Positions 53,440 to 64,000 of a stretch of 64,000 nucleotides of DNA are shown here, in pieces. Both the position numbers and the translations under genes were made by a program. Under the pieces are notes generated by a model. It had not been told where the DNA came from. It searched no databases and saw only the letters and a list, made by a program, of their open reading frames with translations. This DNA is from Eremophila alpestris peregrina (taxonomy: Eukaryota; Chordata; Aves; Passeriformes; Alaudidae). The stretch is from positions 953,649-1,017,648 of the forward strand of contig WMCF01000035.1 of the NCBI GenBank assembly GCA_009792885.1. The letters are read 5' to 3'. Within the stretch, counting starts at the first letter, position 1. Every line of letters starts with the position of its first letter.

Positions 53440-53650
53440 TGAAATGACGAGAGCTTCAGCTTGCCTGCTAACACTGACCAGGGAAGGTTGCCTTTCACAA
53501 CATGTGCCCCATCTGCCTGGCAGTGTGTCTGCCTGCATTGTTCTGGCACTGGCCCAGGCTGTGATGAAACTGAGAATGTGACAGATGACAGGCCTGTCCA
53601 GATGTATGCATAACTACTTCTGCCATGCCCTGCAAAACAATCAGGATGCA
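53440..53650. other. GC-richer segment, unassigned
   Basis: A patch with 'ctggcactggcccaggctgt' and similar words, between AT-rich flanks. An 82-codon minus-strand frame crosses it, without any domain I recognise. Confidence 0.28.
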
Positions 53651-55627
53651 CGTTTGGCATTAGTTTGTTGTTTGTGTTGGTTTATTCCTTGAGGGTTTCC
53701 TTAAAAATTGAAATAATATTTGGTGTTGTTCTAGTAATTTTACTGAGCTTTTAGTGTTATTAAAACCGGTTGTAAAATATGATTCTCGCTCTCTTACATA
53801 CTTTCTTCTTTAATTTATGGAGTGGTTTCATAGGCAATTGGACACAGGTTACTTAATTTGAAGATTTAAGTAGATCTAAAAAAAATGCAATTAAAAGGAT
53901 CAAACATTGAACTGTCAGCGTATTAGTCTGGTTCTCCTCACAGCTGAACATTTAAAGCCATTGCCATATCTTAATATGACTGCTTCTTGCCAGTAAAAAT
54001 AAATATCTGGCAAAGGTGTCAGAATCACCATTAATTATGATTTTTAATTAAAATCTAATTAAAATTCATCTAATACCTTAAAAAAATACCAAATCCATGT
54101 CTACCTCGCTCTCTTAGAGGTATCAACAATGCCTGCATCCCCAGCCCAACACATCTTTAAAGAAGGAGTTACAGACTTATGTGCAGCTTGCAACCTTTTA
54201 TTGATTATTTAAGGGGTTTCCATCTTAATGGTTTTGAAGATTTTTATGGCACCAAACAAAATGTACAATCCACTGAAAATACTTTATTATTGTTATAACA
54301 AGTAACCAGATTTTTGTCTTACATTTAGCCTGTCATTATCTGGTTATCTGTCATTCAAAAGGGCAAAAATTACTTTTTCTCTCCTCTCTTGCTGCTTTTG
54401 GCAGGTGATTTTTTTATGTGTAGCTCCTGCTGATGCGTGCTATTGAGTACATCTTAGGTAATAAGCAGATATATCAAAAGATATCCAGGGCAACATACCC
54501 TGCTGAAAAACAAGAGATTACTGTTCTCTATTTCTTGCACATAAGTAGCTTCTGACATATGCATCAGGAATGTTTTTTTCTGGTGCACTTTCAATGTAAG
54601 ACTGGTATTCTGTGGCCATTTTACTCTTCAAAAAGGGGTTTTTTTGTAGTTTAATATAAATTATGTCATAAAACTTAACAGCATTACTTGAATTGCTTTA
54701 ATTTTCCATAGCGTAGCTCCAGTGCCTTATGTTGCCTGCTCTGGGTTGTGGGGAATGTTTTATGTGCTTATTTTTCTTGTCAGTTTGATTTTGGAACCAT
54801 GGTGAGCCATACATGAGTGTATCTGTTGCTGTGTAACAAGGAGACAGTCCCAGCTGCAAAGCCCTCAGATTCTGTGTGTAAAGCAAGTTACAAGAGACGG
54901 GTATTGATCCACAAGAGCATTGCCACTTATTAGGCTGGAGTGTAGCCTCGGGAAATCACACAGCCTGCTGATGGCTTTTTTATGACATTATGGTGAAAGA
55001 TAGTTCCAGGGAAGATTTAAAGTAGTTTTGCTAATAGTCATAGAAAATTCTAGTAACTGGACATTGGATGATATCATGGGTTAGTGAGAGAAAAGCTATT
55101 TTTGTTGACAGCTTTGTGCCCGGAGGCTGTTGTAAATCTGAATGTACCGAATGAAGGATGTTCAGTGCATAACACTGTGCAGGGCCTTGAGAATGTAGAG
55201 AAGGGAATTGTGCCTGCATTGCCTGAGAAGGGGCTGTGAGAGAGCTGGGGTGAGAGGCAGGAGCTGGTCAGAGGGGCAGCTGACACATGAGCTTTGCAGG
55301 TGTCTGAAGGAATCAGATACTACAGCGAGTGCATTTTTCTCTACAGTACAGTAAATCATGCTTTTTAAGAGGTGCTGTGAGAAGGAACAGTGTAAGGTTT
55401 ACACATAGTTTAGTAAGAGCACACAGAGAAAGGGCCTAGTGATGCTCGGGTTATGAATGGCCTGAGAGTCAAACAGAGTGGTGAGATTGTCAGCAGTGAT
55501 ATTTACTGGGGGGAAATTCTAACAGCTGTCTCCTGTTTGAGGTAATGGTATGGCATATGTAAGAGTCTGTGCCTTCTAAAAATCAGCCTCCACCTCCTGT
55601 AAAGGAAGGAGTTGTATTTTGTTAAAA

Positions 55628-55635
55628 CCCCCCCC
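55628..55635. repeat. C8 homopolymer
   Basis: Eight consecutive C following AAAA. Confidence 0.85.
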
Positions 55636-58033
55636 AGATTATATTCTTACTCTTGTTTGTGCTCTTTTGTGTAATAGCTTCTTCTACTACCACCTTACAA
55701 TGTTTTTTAATAGCCATTAATTTTGTCCAAAGTGAGGCTAGTGAACAGCCTCACCTTTCAGTATCAAGTTCAATTAGGAGTACATTCTCTTTTGAAGAAG
55801 GGAAAACAAGCAACTGACAGAAGTGTTATTGCCTTTACTGTAACTGAGTAAAACGTTAATATATCCCCTTTGGTCAGTGCTAGAGGTAATCAGCAGTATC
55901 ACAGCTGAAAATATGTGCTGCTGCAAATGCAAAATTATTTTTGTTAAAATATGCTTTAATGTGGTGGACAAATCCATGATACTAAAAATAGGGGCCACTT
56001 TATATGGTGCCAATTGTGGGATTTATTTTCTGTTATTATTGTAAAGTAATTTGTTCAGATTATTTATTAGATTACATAGCTGTCACCTTGAAATTTTTGT
56101 AATGCATGTGGTATCTTACGGCAATTTCCAATGTTTTTCCCTCCAAAATCAGATAGTGGCTGTTTTATTCTTCATATGAAGTACAAGGTAATTATTTAAA
56201 CACATACTTACCTTAACACAGAGCTGCTTACATAGGTGCTCAAGTGGAGTATACTGTGTTTACAAGGTTTAACATGCTGTTAAATAATGTGGACATGGAA
56301 ACTTTTTGAAGTTCCTTTAGGTAAAAGATTAAAATATCAACTTGCATACTTATAGATATACAAGAATACAAAAACAACCATGTGACTTGTACAGTTCATA
56401 CTCAAATTGAGTGAAAAGGCAGAATGTCAATCAAAGTAAAGAAAAAATATTGCCAAAATACTTAAATAGTTCATGATGGTTTGTCTTTGCTTGAAGAGCA
56501 ATTGTTAAGAGACCTGTTGGGTTTTGTTATTTTTTTCCCACTTCCAGCTACTTGCTATCATTTAAGGTTTCAGTTGCTTGACTTAGAACTGGTGGATAAT
56601 TAGTAGTGTGGATAACTGTGAAAAGCATATGTAGTAATTTAGTTCTTGATTCTTTCTAATTGTCTGCCCATTGGTGGTTTGCTAGGAATAAGTAGCTCAT
56701 TATTCAAGCACTTTAAATGGAAAGTACTGTAGAAAGAAAAATGCTCTTATTAATAAGACGCTATTGAAAATAAAAACCTTTTAAACAAACAAGTCATTAT
56801 TTGACAAATCTGTCCCCAAAGCAGTTCTTCACATAATGTAAGAAGATTGGGGTTGTGAGGAGGAGAGAAAGAGTAGGATTGGTAGGTAGCATTCAACTTG
56901 CACTGTGATTGAGATAAGGACTCCTTAAAAAGATGCTAAAGGTAAACACGATAAAATATATTAGAATACATCTAACTGGGCAAGTTTCATTTGTTGCAGG
57001 TAAAGTTAATAGGCATTAAAGACAAATGCATGATGCTATTTATTAGGGTAATGGTGGTCATTTTGAACCTCAAATCTGCAAACAAAGTTGACAGTGAACA
57101 TTTTGACTTGCCTGAAGGAGTACTTCTGAGTCTTAACATCTTTTGAGGTTGCTAATTCTGCTGTTTAATCACTCATTTTGAAGTGTGTGCTTGGAATTTA
57201 AAGGCATGATGCAGTATTTGTGCATAGCCTCCCTGCAGTCTCCATAAGTCCATCCTTGCAGTTCCCTTTCTAGAGCCTGTGGCCAGAGAGGAGGCTGTTC
57301 CTGAGAGGTTGCATTTATTCCCTGAGCAGAGCTGTAACACAAATCCTGGACAAGGAACGGCGCCTTGCAGTCACTGCATCTTAACCAGAAAGTGTCATCT
57401 GAAATATGAGGGGAGATAGTTCTGCTAAAAGTTCAAATATTTGTTTTAGTATTCAAACCTAATATACTCCTGAATGTGGGTAGAGAATTTGATATTTTCA
57501 TAGTAGTATGGCTTGAAGGGTTTGAAAGTTCACCTGGAGACACCTTCTCTGTTACCAGGTTTTCTCACAGACCACTAGATTTGTTCATCAAAGTTCTTCA
57601 CCTGTCAAAATACACTATTTCATATGAAATCTTAAAATATAGCACTATTGTTTCAATTAAGTAATTTTGAACTAGGCACCAGATCTCCTCAATCTTCTCT
57701 CTTAAGATAGAAACAGAACGTAAAATTTAATGAAGTGGAATAAGTATCTGAATGTCTTCATTTATGTAATTTTTCTTCAAGCATATATTTTACCAATCTA
57801 GCAGTTCATTGCAAGCCAAGCTTATGCTCCAGTTAATTTTTTCCCCCTGAATGCTTACTCCATTCTCAACTTTTAGGTGAAGAGTTCAATTTGATGTCAT
57901 ACTTTATATTGTGATTTGGACAAACTCTAAATGAATGTTTCCTGCTTTCATTAGGTGCAACAGTCGATGTATGTGAATTTCTTGTTTTCAAGTAATGTGA
58001 TGTCATCTACTTCTATTCTTTGTGACTTTTTTG

Positions 58034-58052
58034 AAAAAAAAAAAAAAAAAAA
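58034..58052. repeat. Poly-A tract (19 A) before exon 4
   Basis: Nineteen consecutive A, ending 37 nt before exon 4 and about 10 nt before its probable branch point. Confidence 0.93.
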
Positions 58053-58089
58053 GCAAAGTTTAACTTTTATCTCTACTTTTTCTTAACAG
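58053..58089 (+). promoter_or_regulatory. ADK: 3' splice region of ADK exon 4
   Basis: A TTAAC branch-like match with A at 58063 (27 nt upstream of the exon) is followed by a T-rich tract and ttcttaacag. The distances are normal for a vertebrate acceptor. The whole acceptor region is squeezed between a 19-A run and the exon. Confidence 0.8.
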
Positions 58090-58168
58090 ATTTGAAGAAC
58101 TTGTGAAAAAGTTCAAAGTAGAATATCATGCTGGTGGTTCCACTCAAAATTCCGTTAAAGTTGCCCAG
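58090..58168 (+). CDS. ADK: Adenosine kinase, exon 4 (GGS adenosine-binding motif)
   Basis: This 79-nt exon completes the Leu codon from exon 3 and reads FEELVKKFKVEYHAGG followed by STQNSVKVAQ, ending on a codon boundary (phase 0). It matches ADK residues of about 49-74 in the short isoform. Gly64, Ser65 and Asn68 in AGGSTQN are known adenosine contacts in the human enzyme, and all are kept. Glu replaces Asp in F-E/D-E-L, and Val replaces Ile in 'NSV', both conservative. The acceptor is tttttcttaacag/A. The donor CAG/GTTTGT has a good exonic part but lacks the usual A at +3 and +4. The next ADK exon, beginning with a Trp-Met-Ile type sequence in vertebrates, was not found before the window ends. 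Confidence 0.96.
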
Positions 58169-58589
58169 GTTTGTTCTTCATTAGCCAAGAATTATTGATA
58201 ATTTCAAGTATTGTGTTTGAATCTGCTGCCTGTTGTCTGCTCATGAGCGCTGCAGAGTGGCTACTTGTGATTCTGTTGCTCAGCCTATGCTGATAGTGTT
58301 GCATGTGACTTGTTTTGTACATGTGCTCTTTAGTCTTTTCACAAGTGTTCTGCTGAGGTTATAGCTGCAGCTCCAGTGTGCCAGGCCTGAAAAGCTTTTG
58401 TCAAAGATGTGTGCTGGAAGGAGAAGAGGCAAGGACAAGGTCACCAACTGCAGTTAGGAGTCTTACACTGAGAAAAGTCACAATGACACTGCTTAAACAG
58501 TGAAGTTATTGACTCTCTGTGCTTGGTGATTTTCATAATGTACCAGGATGAGTCCTTTGGTCAGGCAGATGTAAATTAGAGGCTGTCTC

Positions 58590-58652
58590 TGCTTTGCTGT
58601 GTTGGACTGGAGAAGGGGTCCTGCCTAGCCTGCATTGTTCTGTGATTCTAAC
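58590..58652 (+). repeat. CR1 LINE 3' tail fragment
   Basis: The run 'gttggactgga', then 'ggggtcctgcctagcctgca', then 'attgttctgtgattcta' follows the order of the CR1 3' terminus in the sense orientation, including the terminal 'ctgtgattcta' motif. Only the last 60 bp or so are recognisable. Confidence 0.7.
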
Positions 58653-59024
58653 CACATTTATCCCGTAAGAACTTCAAAGTTTGTCCATAAAAGACTGAAA
58701 CATAAAACTTTCTTTTATACAACAGGAATGTTTCTGGCTTATGGGTATGATGAACAACAGTAATGATGAATTTGGTTTCAGGTATATTAGGTTTTCTATA
58801 ACTAAAGTATGCTTTCTGTCACAACACTTTCGAGCATATACCTGTGTGCCTATTTTCATATTACAAGAGATGTAAAAATTCTATTAAAAATACACAAACA
58901 GTACTTAGGACTTTATTGTTAATGATCCTGGCATATTAACTTTGAGGCTCCCTACAGAATTAAAACTGACTGCCAGATAGCATTAAATGCACATTTGGAA
59001 GAAATACAATATTATAAAGGTTGT

Positions 59025-59037
59025 CCCCCCCCCCCCC
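59025..59037. repeat. C13 homopolymer
   Basis: Thirteen consecutive C. Length may vary between alleles or be affected by sequencing error. Confidence 0.9.
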
Positions 59038-59934
59038 ATAAAAGGGAAAAATTATTGTCATAATTACTGCTGCTTTCTGTAAAATTTCTGTTTTGTTGCT
59101 TCTTTACTAAAGTTTGCATTTTCTGAAACCCCAAATGTCTTGAAAATATTTTGGATTTAAAAAAAGTTGCATATGTTTTAATGTATATAGCATTGTCATT
59201 CTGAAATGGTTATGTTTTTATACTGTAGTCAGCTTTCTGAGCTTTTTTTTAAACCATGGGGTCCAGCCAATTTTTTGCTTCTGATACTTCTGAAAAATCT
59301 CATCATCAATGGAGCTTGAATTATTGGAATAATTTTCTGTTAATTATCACTATTGCTTGACCTATGGCTATGGTGTAAAGGTGGTGCCTTTTCACAACAG
59401 CTGATCAGAGGTGAACCTTTTGGAGGGAGTTCTGGAACTCTATTAGTTGAGAGACATGAAATTCTGCTTCTGTTGCTGCATTTAGATTGAGGAGGTTTAG
59501 AAGCAAATGCACATGGTAGACTCAGAGTTTCTAAACTTTGAAGTGTTCAAAGAGCCCAGGATTTTAATTCCATCTCTCCCTGAAGTGACCTCTGGCATTA
59601 GTAAACTATGTTTCATTCTTTCACTGTCAGAAATCCATCAGCCCAGGTATTGTTCAATATTTATAATATGAAGTACACAGAATCCATATAGAGTCAAGGA
59701 AATAGATGTAATTTAGATCAGTGAGGTGTAGGTATTTCTGTGTCAGTGTGCCTTTCTTACACTGATCAGGTTTTGTCAGTGAACTTTTCCTTTACCTTGG
59801 CTCAGAGCTGGGAGCCTCATTCAGCTCCAGTTGCCATCTGGAATTGTATTTGTCTCCAGAAGGTTTGTCATCTCCTAGTTTCTGTTTCAAATACGATTGA
59901 AACTTAAACAGTTGTGCATGAATAAGATAACATC

Positions 59935-62480
59935 ACTAAGAGACTTTAAAAAGAGAGCTAGGAGAATGAGGGAGAGGAAAAAAGAGTGAATTCTGGGAAT
60001 CTTGACAGAAGCTGTTATTCTGTAAGCTTTAGCAGATGAAAAGAAAAAAATATTAGAAATTCTGCAAGGGTTTTTGCAGCAATATTCATCAGCTGATTGG
60101 AGAGAATGAGTGTGTAAATAACCTTAGAGAGAGCCAACTTAAATAGATATTAATTTGTTAAAAGTAATGGGAGGAATAAACACTATTTCAGTAAGCTTAT
60201 CTGGTGACTGAGGAGTAAAGGACCAGTAAGTAAGTTCAGAGTGCCAAGGTAGCCACACTCACAGTGAATGTGGATTCTCTGTGAGAAGATGCAGGGAAGA
60301 AATCTTAAGGATACAGCTTTTATTAATTTCTCAACATTATGGGAAAAGCTTGAAAAAGTGTGTTTTAAAGTGAGAGATAAAACCTAAAAGAGTTTGCTCC
60401 AACTGTTTAAAAGTTAGTGAGAAATAATGACAAGTTTAAGAAAAAGGCATCCTTGGAATCCTGACTACAATGAAATGCAACTGAGTAGAATGGTTGTCAA
60501 TAAACAAATGAGCCCTGAGGTCTGGCAGATTGCTTTTTAAAAAGTTGAGTTCTGAGTGGGAAGAGTAAGGAGTGTAACAGGAGAAGTGCATCTAAAAAAA
60601 CAAATGGATTAAAAAAAAAAGAAGACATTAGGAAGCAGCTCAAGGTTATGGAATTTTTTGTTTCAGATAGATAGACCCTCTTTAAGGGTCAGAAAAGCAA
60701 CACTATGTTGAAACAAAAATACCAAAAGGCAGTGGGTGGAGAAACTAGTTTAGAGTATATAATGTGTTTAAAAAGGGAAAATGAACCTGTCAGATGGTTG
60801 CTTACATGGTGTGTGGTGAGCATCTGCTCATGGTGTATGAGCACATCATCATCTGTTACATCTGCTCATATACTTTGGATATTTCCTTTGTACCTGCAAA
60901 GGTAGCATCATCTACTCAAGAAATGCTCTCTGTCTCTGAGAAGAGTAAGCCAATTCTTTAAGGAAAAAAGTCTTAGAAATACTGTATTTGTCATGTGTGA
61001 AAAATTTGAGATGGTAATCACAGAAAGGGGCAATAGGAAGAAGTTCTGAACTATGAAGAAAACTGGGAAGAAAATGAAACTTAAATCATGGGGTTTGGAA
61101 CTAAAATTTAAAGCAGCATCAACTAAAAAGGGAGTGAAGATTTTAGAAGTTTACAAAGAATTAACCAGAATTGCAGTTAAGCTGTGAAGAGCAGAGTTAG
61201 ATTTCTTTTTTTTTTTCTAGCACGTTAACAGAAAGGAAAGATGTGAAGTGCAGCCGTGAAGGAGGAATTTGGCTGGAAAGGTACAAAAGGGAATCGTGGT
61301 AGTTTTTCAGTGTTGTCTTGCAGCAGAGCAGGGGAGAGTGTGTGGCACTCTGCAGGACTGAACAATAGCTGGAGAGCAAGTGAAAATCAGAAAACTGGAG
61401 CTTGGCCCTGTCAGCTGCCCAAAGCAGACATGATGTGGACAGGGTATCTCAGCAGGGTCACAAAAAGAGAAAGGTCTGGACCTATGAGGGACAATAGAAA
61501 AAAATGGGTTTTTTTGTAGAAATGCTTCTAATGTACAGTGGAGAAGACATAGTTCCACAAAATGAAATGTGGGTCAGAGCCACATCATACATTAGAGGGA
61601 AAACTCTGGGAAAGGAAAGGAAAGAGCAAAGGAAAAATTCTTCTGTTGCAGAAGAAATACAAAAGACTGTCAGAGTAAACATTGAGAGGATGGAAGATAA
61701 ATGACAAAGGGGCAGAAACTCAGAAATATTGCACTCTTTAGAAATGTGTTATATAAGTATTTTTATAAGTACAATAATTTTCTTAAAAATATCTGCAAAT
61801 GAATGGTGTACAAAGAACAATGTAAAAGTATTGAAGGGCACTACTAAAGCTCTGTATGGTCAGGTTTTCTGGAATATTAAAGTTGTTTGAACTGATCCTG
61901 GAAAGAGTTAGGGAATCATTATTATCATGGCTTGACTCATGATATGAAAGGGGGCAGGGGGGAAGTGATTGATATATTCCAGAAATGACAGTAGCAGGCA
62001 TAAAAATGGAAAAGATAAAATAAATGAGACAACAGTTTAGTCATTCCTTAATGAGATTAAATTAACAGCAAATTATGCTTTGGAAATACTAATTCATATT
62101 AGGAGAGTAATGGTGACAGAAAGAAGTGAAGAAAATGGAGACAGAATGTGAGAGAAATGACAAAACTGACAGAAAAGTTAATAAGTAGTATGGAAAGAGA
62201 ACACCAATATAAAAATCCCAATGCTGATTCTGTATTCCCTCAGTGTCCCATTCTTGTTTGTCCCTTACCAAGCTGCTTTCCATGTCAATTCTAATCCTTC
62301 TTGCATGTAAATTTGTTCACCTGCAAAACACAGTTGGCTAACTACAACAGCTGGAGTACTTACAAGGCCTTAAAGAAAAGTCATCAAAATATCTTTTGTC
62401 TGAGACTTCAGTACTCGGTGGAAAAGTAGAGACAGAATGTAAAGAATGGGAAGAGGGTAAAAGGAATAACAAAGGGCTTT
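59935..62480. other. Purine-rich (A+G) block, origin unknown
   Basis: Over about 2.5 kb the + strand is rich in GAA, AAG, GGAAA and AGAG words, while the rest of the introns is T-biased. Several open frames of 60-87 codons occur (for example 61256-61519 and 61504-61704) but show no known motif. I found no primer-binding site, reverse-transcriptase or integrase signature. It might be a decayed retroelement interior, a non-coding RNA exon or simply an unusual local composition. Confidence 0.4.
61608..61626. repeat. (GGAAA)n short repeat
   Basis: Three to four tandem GGAAA units inside the purine-rich block. Confidence 0.75.
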
Positions 62481-62710
62481 CCTGACTGCAGTACAGTACA
62501 GAAAACAGATGGAATCCAGATAATCAGTAAAAATGCAAGTAATGTGCTCCTAAAGGTGCTATATTAGTGTTAGACACAGTTGTTGGGTTGATTTTTTTTT
62601 TTCTTTCTTCCTAGCCCACCAATAAGACGTGTTGATAACTTTGCTCGATCAGGTTTCAATTGATCAGGCATCAGTCACTGAAAACTGCTTGGTAATACTT
62701 TGCAAAATGA

Positions 62711-62730
62711 GGACTAGAGAGGACTAGAGA
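62711..62730. repeat. 10-bp tandem duplication
   Basis: Two exact tandem copies of ggactagaga, followed by a partial third (gga). Confidence 0.9.
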
Positions 62731-64000
62731 GGATAACTGAATTGCAATCCTTTACTTTCTGGAATAGAAAGCAAAGTATAACTTTCCTGTTTGCTTGGCA
62801 TTAGAATTATCCTCTTACACTAACTTTTAGTTTTGCTGTATGTTTGAAGTTGTGATGCATGCTTAAGAACAAGAAGTATAGGGGTATCAAATTGAAACTG
62901 TAGTGTGCTTCTCTGACCTTTAGTTGTCTCATTAAATTTTGGCTTTATATCTAATATGATATGTGACATCTTGCTTTAATCTGAGCTCTTGCAATCTCTC
63001 CAAATGACTGGATCCATTATATTGACTCTTTAAAATATGCATACATGTAACTGCATGCAGTTCATAAATAATGTATTGTTTTAGGGTTCTGCCAACAAAC
63101 TAAGTTCACATTCATAGAGAGTGTTTTACTACTACTCAGCTTCCTTCCATAATTTTAGTTAAGCCTGTGCCCACCTAACAATAGACATTGATTTGGAAAG
63201 AAAAAAAAAACATTCTGAGTCCCTTAATAGGGCTCATGAGTTTAAAGTATGTAAAGCAAATAGCTTACATGTGCAGAGAGTGCAAGTATTGCTGACCAGG
63301 CTGTATTCCCATGATTTTCATCAGCATTTCTTTTGCTTTTGGAGTGCTGAGGTTAGAACTGCAAGCAATAGTCTTTGAAGTTTTATCTTTCTGACACAAG
63401 TGCTGGATTTCAAGTCTAACTTGATAGAATTTTATAACTTGGATTTTAAACTACTCTACCTTGGCAACAAACAGCACATTTTCATTCTTGTTTTTCTGGA
63501 AGTACTTGCAAAGAATGCCACAATCTTCTTCCTCAGAATGGGTGCTCTTGGTTTTTGTCCTATTTCTCAATAGCTTACTTTTATTCTAGAAATTCTAGTA
63601 TTGCTGTGGATTTAACTTAGCAGCTAGGGAGTCCTGTATTCTATTGTTTATTCATCCTTGAAATTCTCATTACACAAATTTTATTACTGCTGATGCAATG
63701 TGAGCTTGGAAGAATGTAGCTTGACACATTTCAACTTGAATTGGTAGGACTGGCAGGTAAAGGGAAAAATAGAATTTTTGGGAAGCTTTCATATGGATAT
63801 TCTTGGAAATTTACAATAATATCTGTATAATCACACCTGAGAAGATAATCATAATTCCCTTTTTCTTTCTGCATTACTTCTTGCCATTTAATTCTAGCCT
63901 TTCAGTTTTGGAGCTGTACAGAATTTTTGGGAAAAGCCTGCATCCTGTCATTAGATACTTTAAAGAAGTTTGGCTTTAAACTAGAATATGTCTTTATTTA

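Larger units (their letters stand above)
22774..58089 (+). other. ADK: ADK intron 3 (about 35.3 kb)
   Basis: A very long intron running from GTAAGC to TTAACAG. It is AT-rich with T in excess of A on the + strand over most of its length. Supported content: CR1 fragments at 31743-31922 and 47735-48232, simple repeats, CpG-dense patches near 26.84-27.04 kb and 30.30-30.45 kb, and GC-richer unassigned patches near 32.59-32.96, 41.87-42.06, 53.44-53.65 and 57.21-57.40 kb. AT-rich stretches with dense TAAT motifs occur near 43.8-44.25 and 54.0-54.1 kb. No open frame in it resembles a known protein family. The remaining stretches show nothing I can name. Confidence 0.93.
58169..64000 (+). other. ADK: ADK intron 4 (5' part)
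   Basis: The intron continues past the window end. It holds a CR1 tail near 58.6 kb, a C13 run, and a distinctive purine-rich block at about 59.93-62.48 kb. I scanned for the start of the following ADK exon and found no match. No open frame here resembles a known protein. Confidence 0.9.

Noticed and set aside
58169..64000. Next ADK exon (Trp-Met-Ile... start)
   Set aside because: No translated match in any frame after an AG was found, so the exon must lie beyond the window.
1..64000. tRNA, rRNA, snoRNA, microRNA, CRISPR or bacterial-type operon features
   Set aside because: I saw no tRNA box A/B pair with cloverleaf, no rRNA-like stretch, no regular spaced repeat array and no convincing hairpin precursor. 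Small hairpin RNAs could be missed by eye.

Overview
The window is vertebrate nuclear DNA and almost certainly from a bird. It holds three small protein-coding exons of one gene, adenosine kinase (ADK), on the + strand. They are set in very long AT-rich introns. The avian call rests on CR1 LINE 3' ends as the main interspersed repeat, two fragments resembling LTR families I know from bird genomes, and no mammalian Alu, L1 or B1 type repeats. I cannot name the species. One LTR type I associate mainly with Neoaves, but that is recollection, not a search.

Layout: 1-4448 is the 3' part of the intron before the exon I call exon 2. It carries a CR1 tail at 1344-1395 and a minus-strand LTR fragment at about 2940-3578. 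Exon 2 (4449-4523, 75 nt) encodes the N-terminal core with the GNPLLD motif. Intron 2 (4524-22719, 18.2 kb) contains one LTR scrap near 9653 and small tandem duplications. Exon 3 (22720-22773, 54 nt) encodes YGLKPNDQ...KEL. Intron 3 (22774-58089, 35.3 kb) holds CR1 pieces, two CpG-dense patches (26.8-27.0 kb and 30.3-30.45 kb), several AT-rich homeodomain-motif clusters, and splice-like signals unrelated to known exons. Exon 4 (58090-58168, 79 nt) encodes FEELVKKF...AGGSTQNSVKVAQ. Intron 4 runs off the end of the window. It contains an unusual purine-rich block of about 2.5 kb (59.9-62.5 kb).

The three exons join without a frame break: phases 2-2, 2-2, then 2-0. Together they cover roughly residues 6-74 in short-isoform numbering. 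ADK phosphorylates adenosine to AMP using ATP, and this section supplies part of the adenosine-binding pocket. The first exon(s) and the exons after AHAGGSTQNS-type exon 4, including the catalytic Asp region, lie outside the window. No other protein-coding gene, tRNA, rRNA, CRISPR or bacterial-type feature could be supported. The open frames of 60-140 codons look like chance intronic frames or frames inside repeats.

Nothing here is a clear new molecular system. The best leads are a CpG-dense segment ending in a strong 5' splice site inside intron 3 (candidate alternative first exon), a candidate recursive-splicing site near 37,786, the purine-rich block in intron 4, and possible CTCF and homeodomain elements in intron 3.
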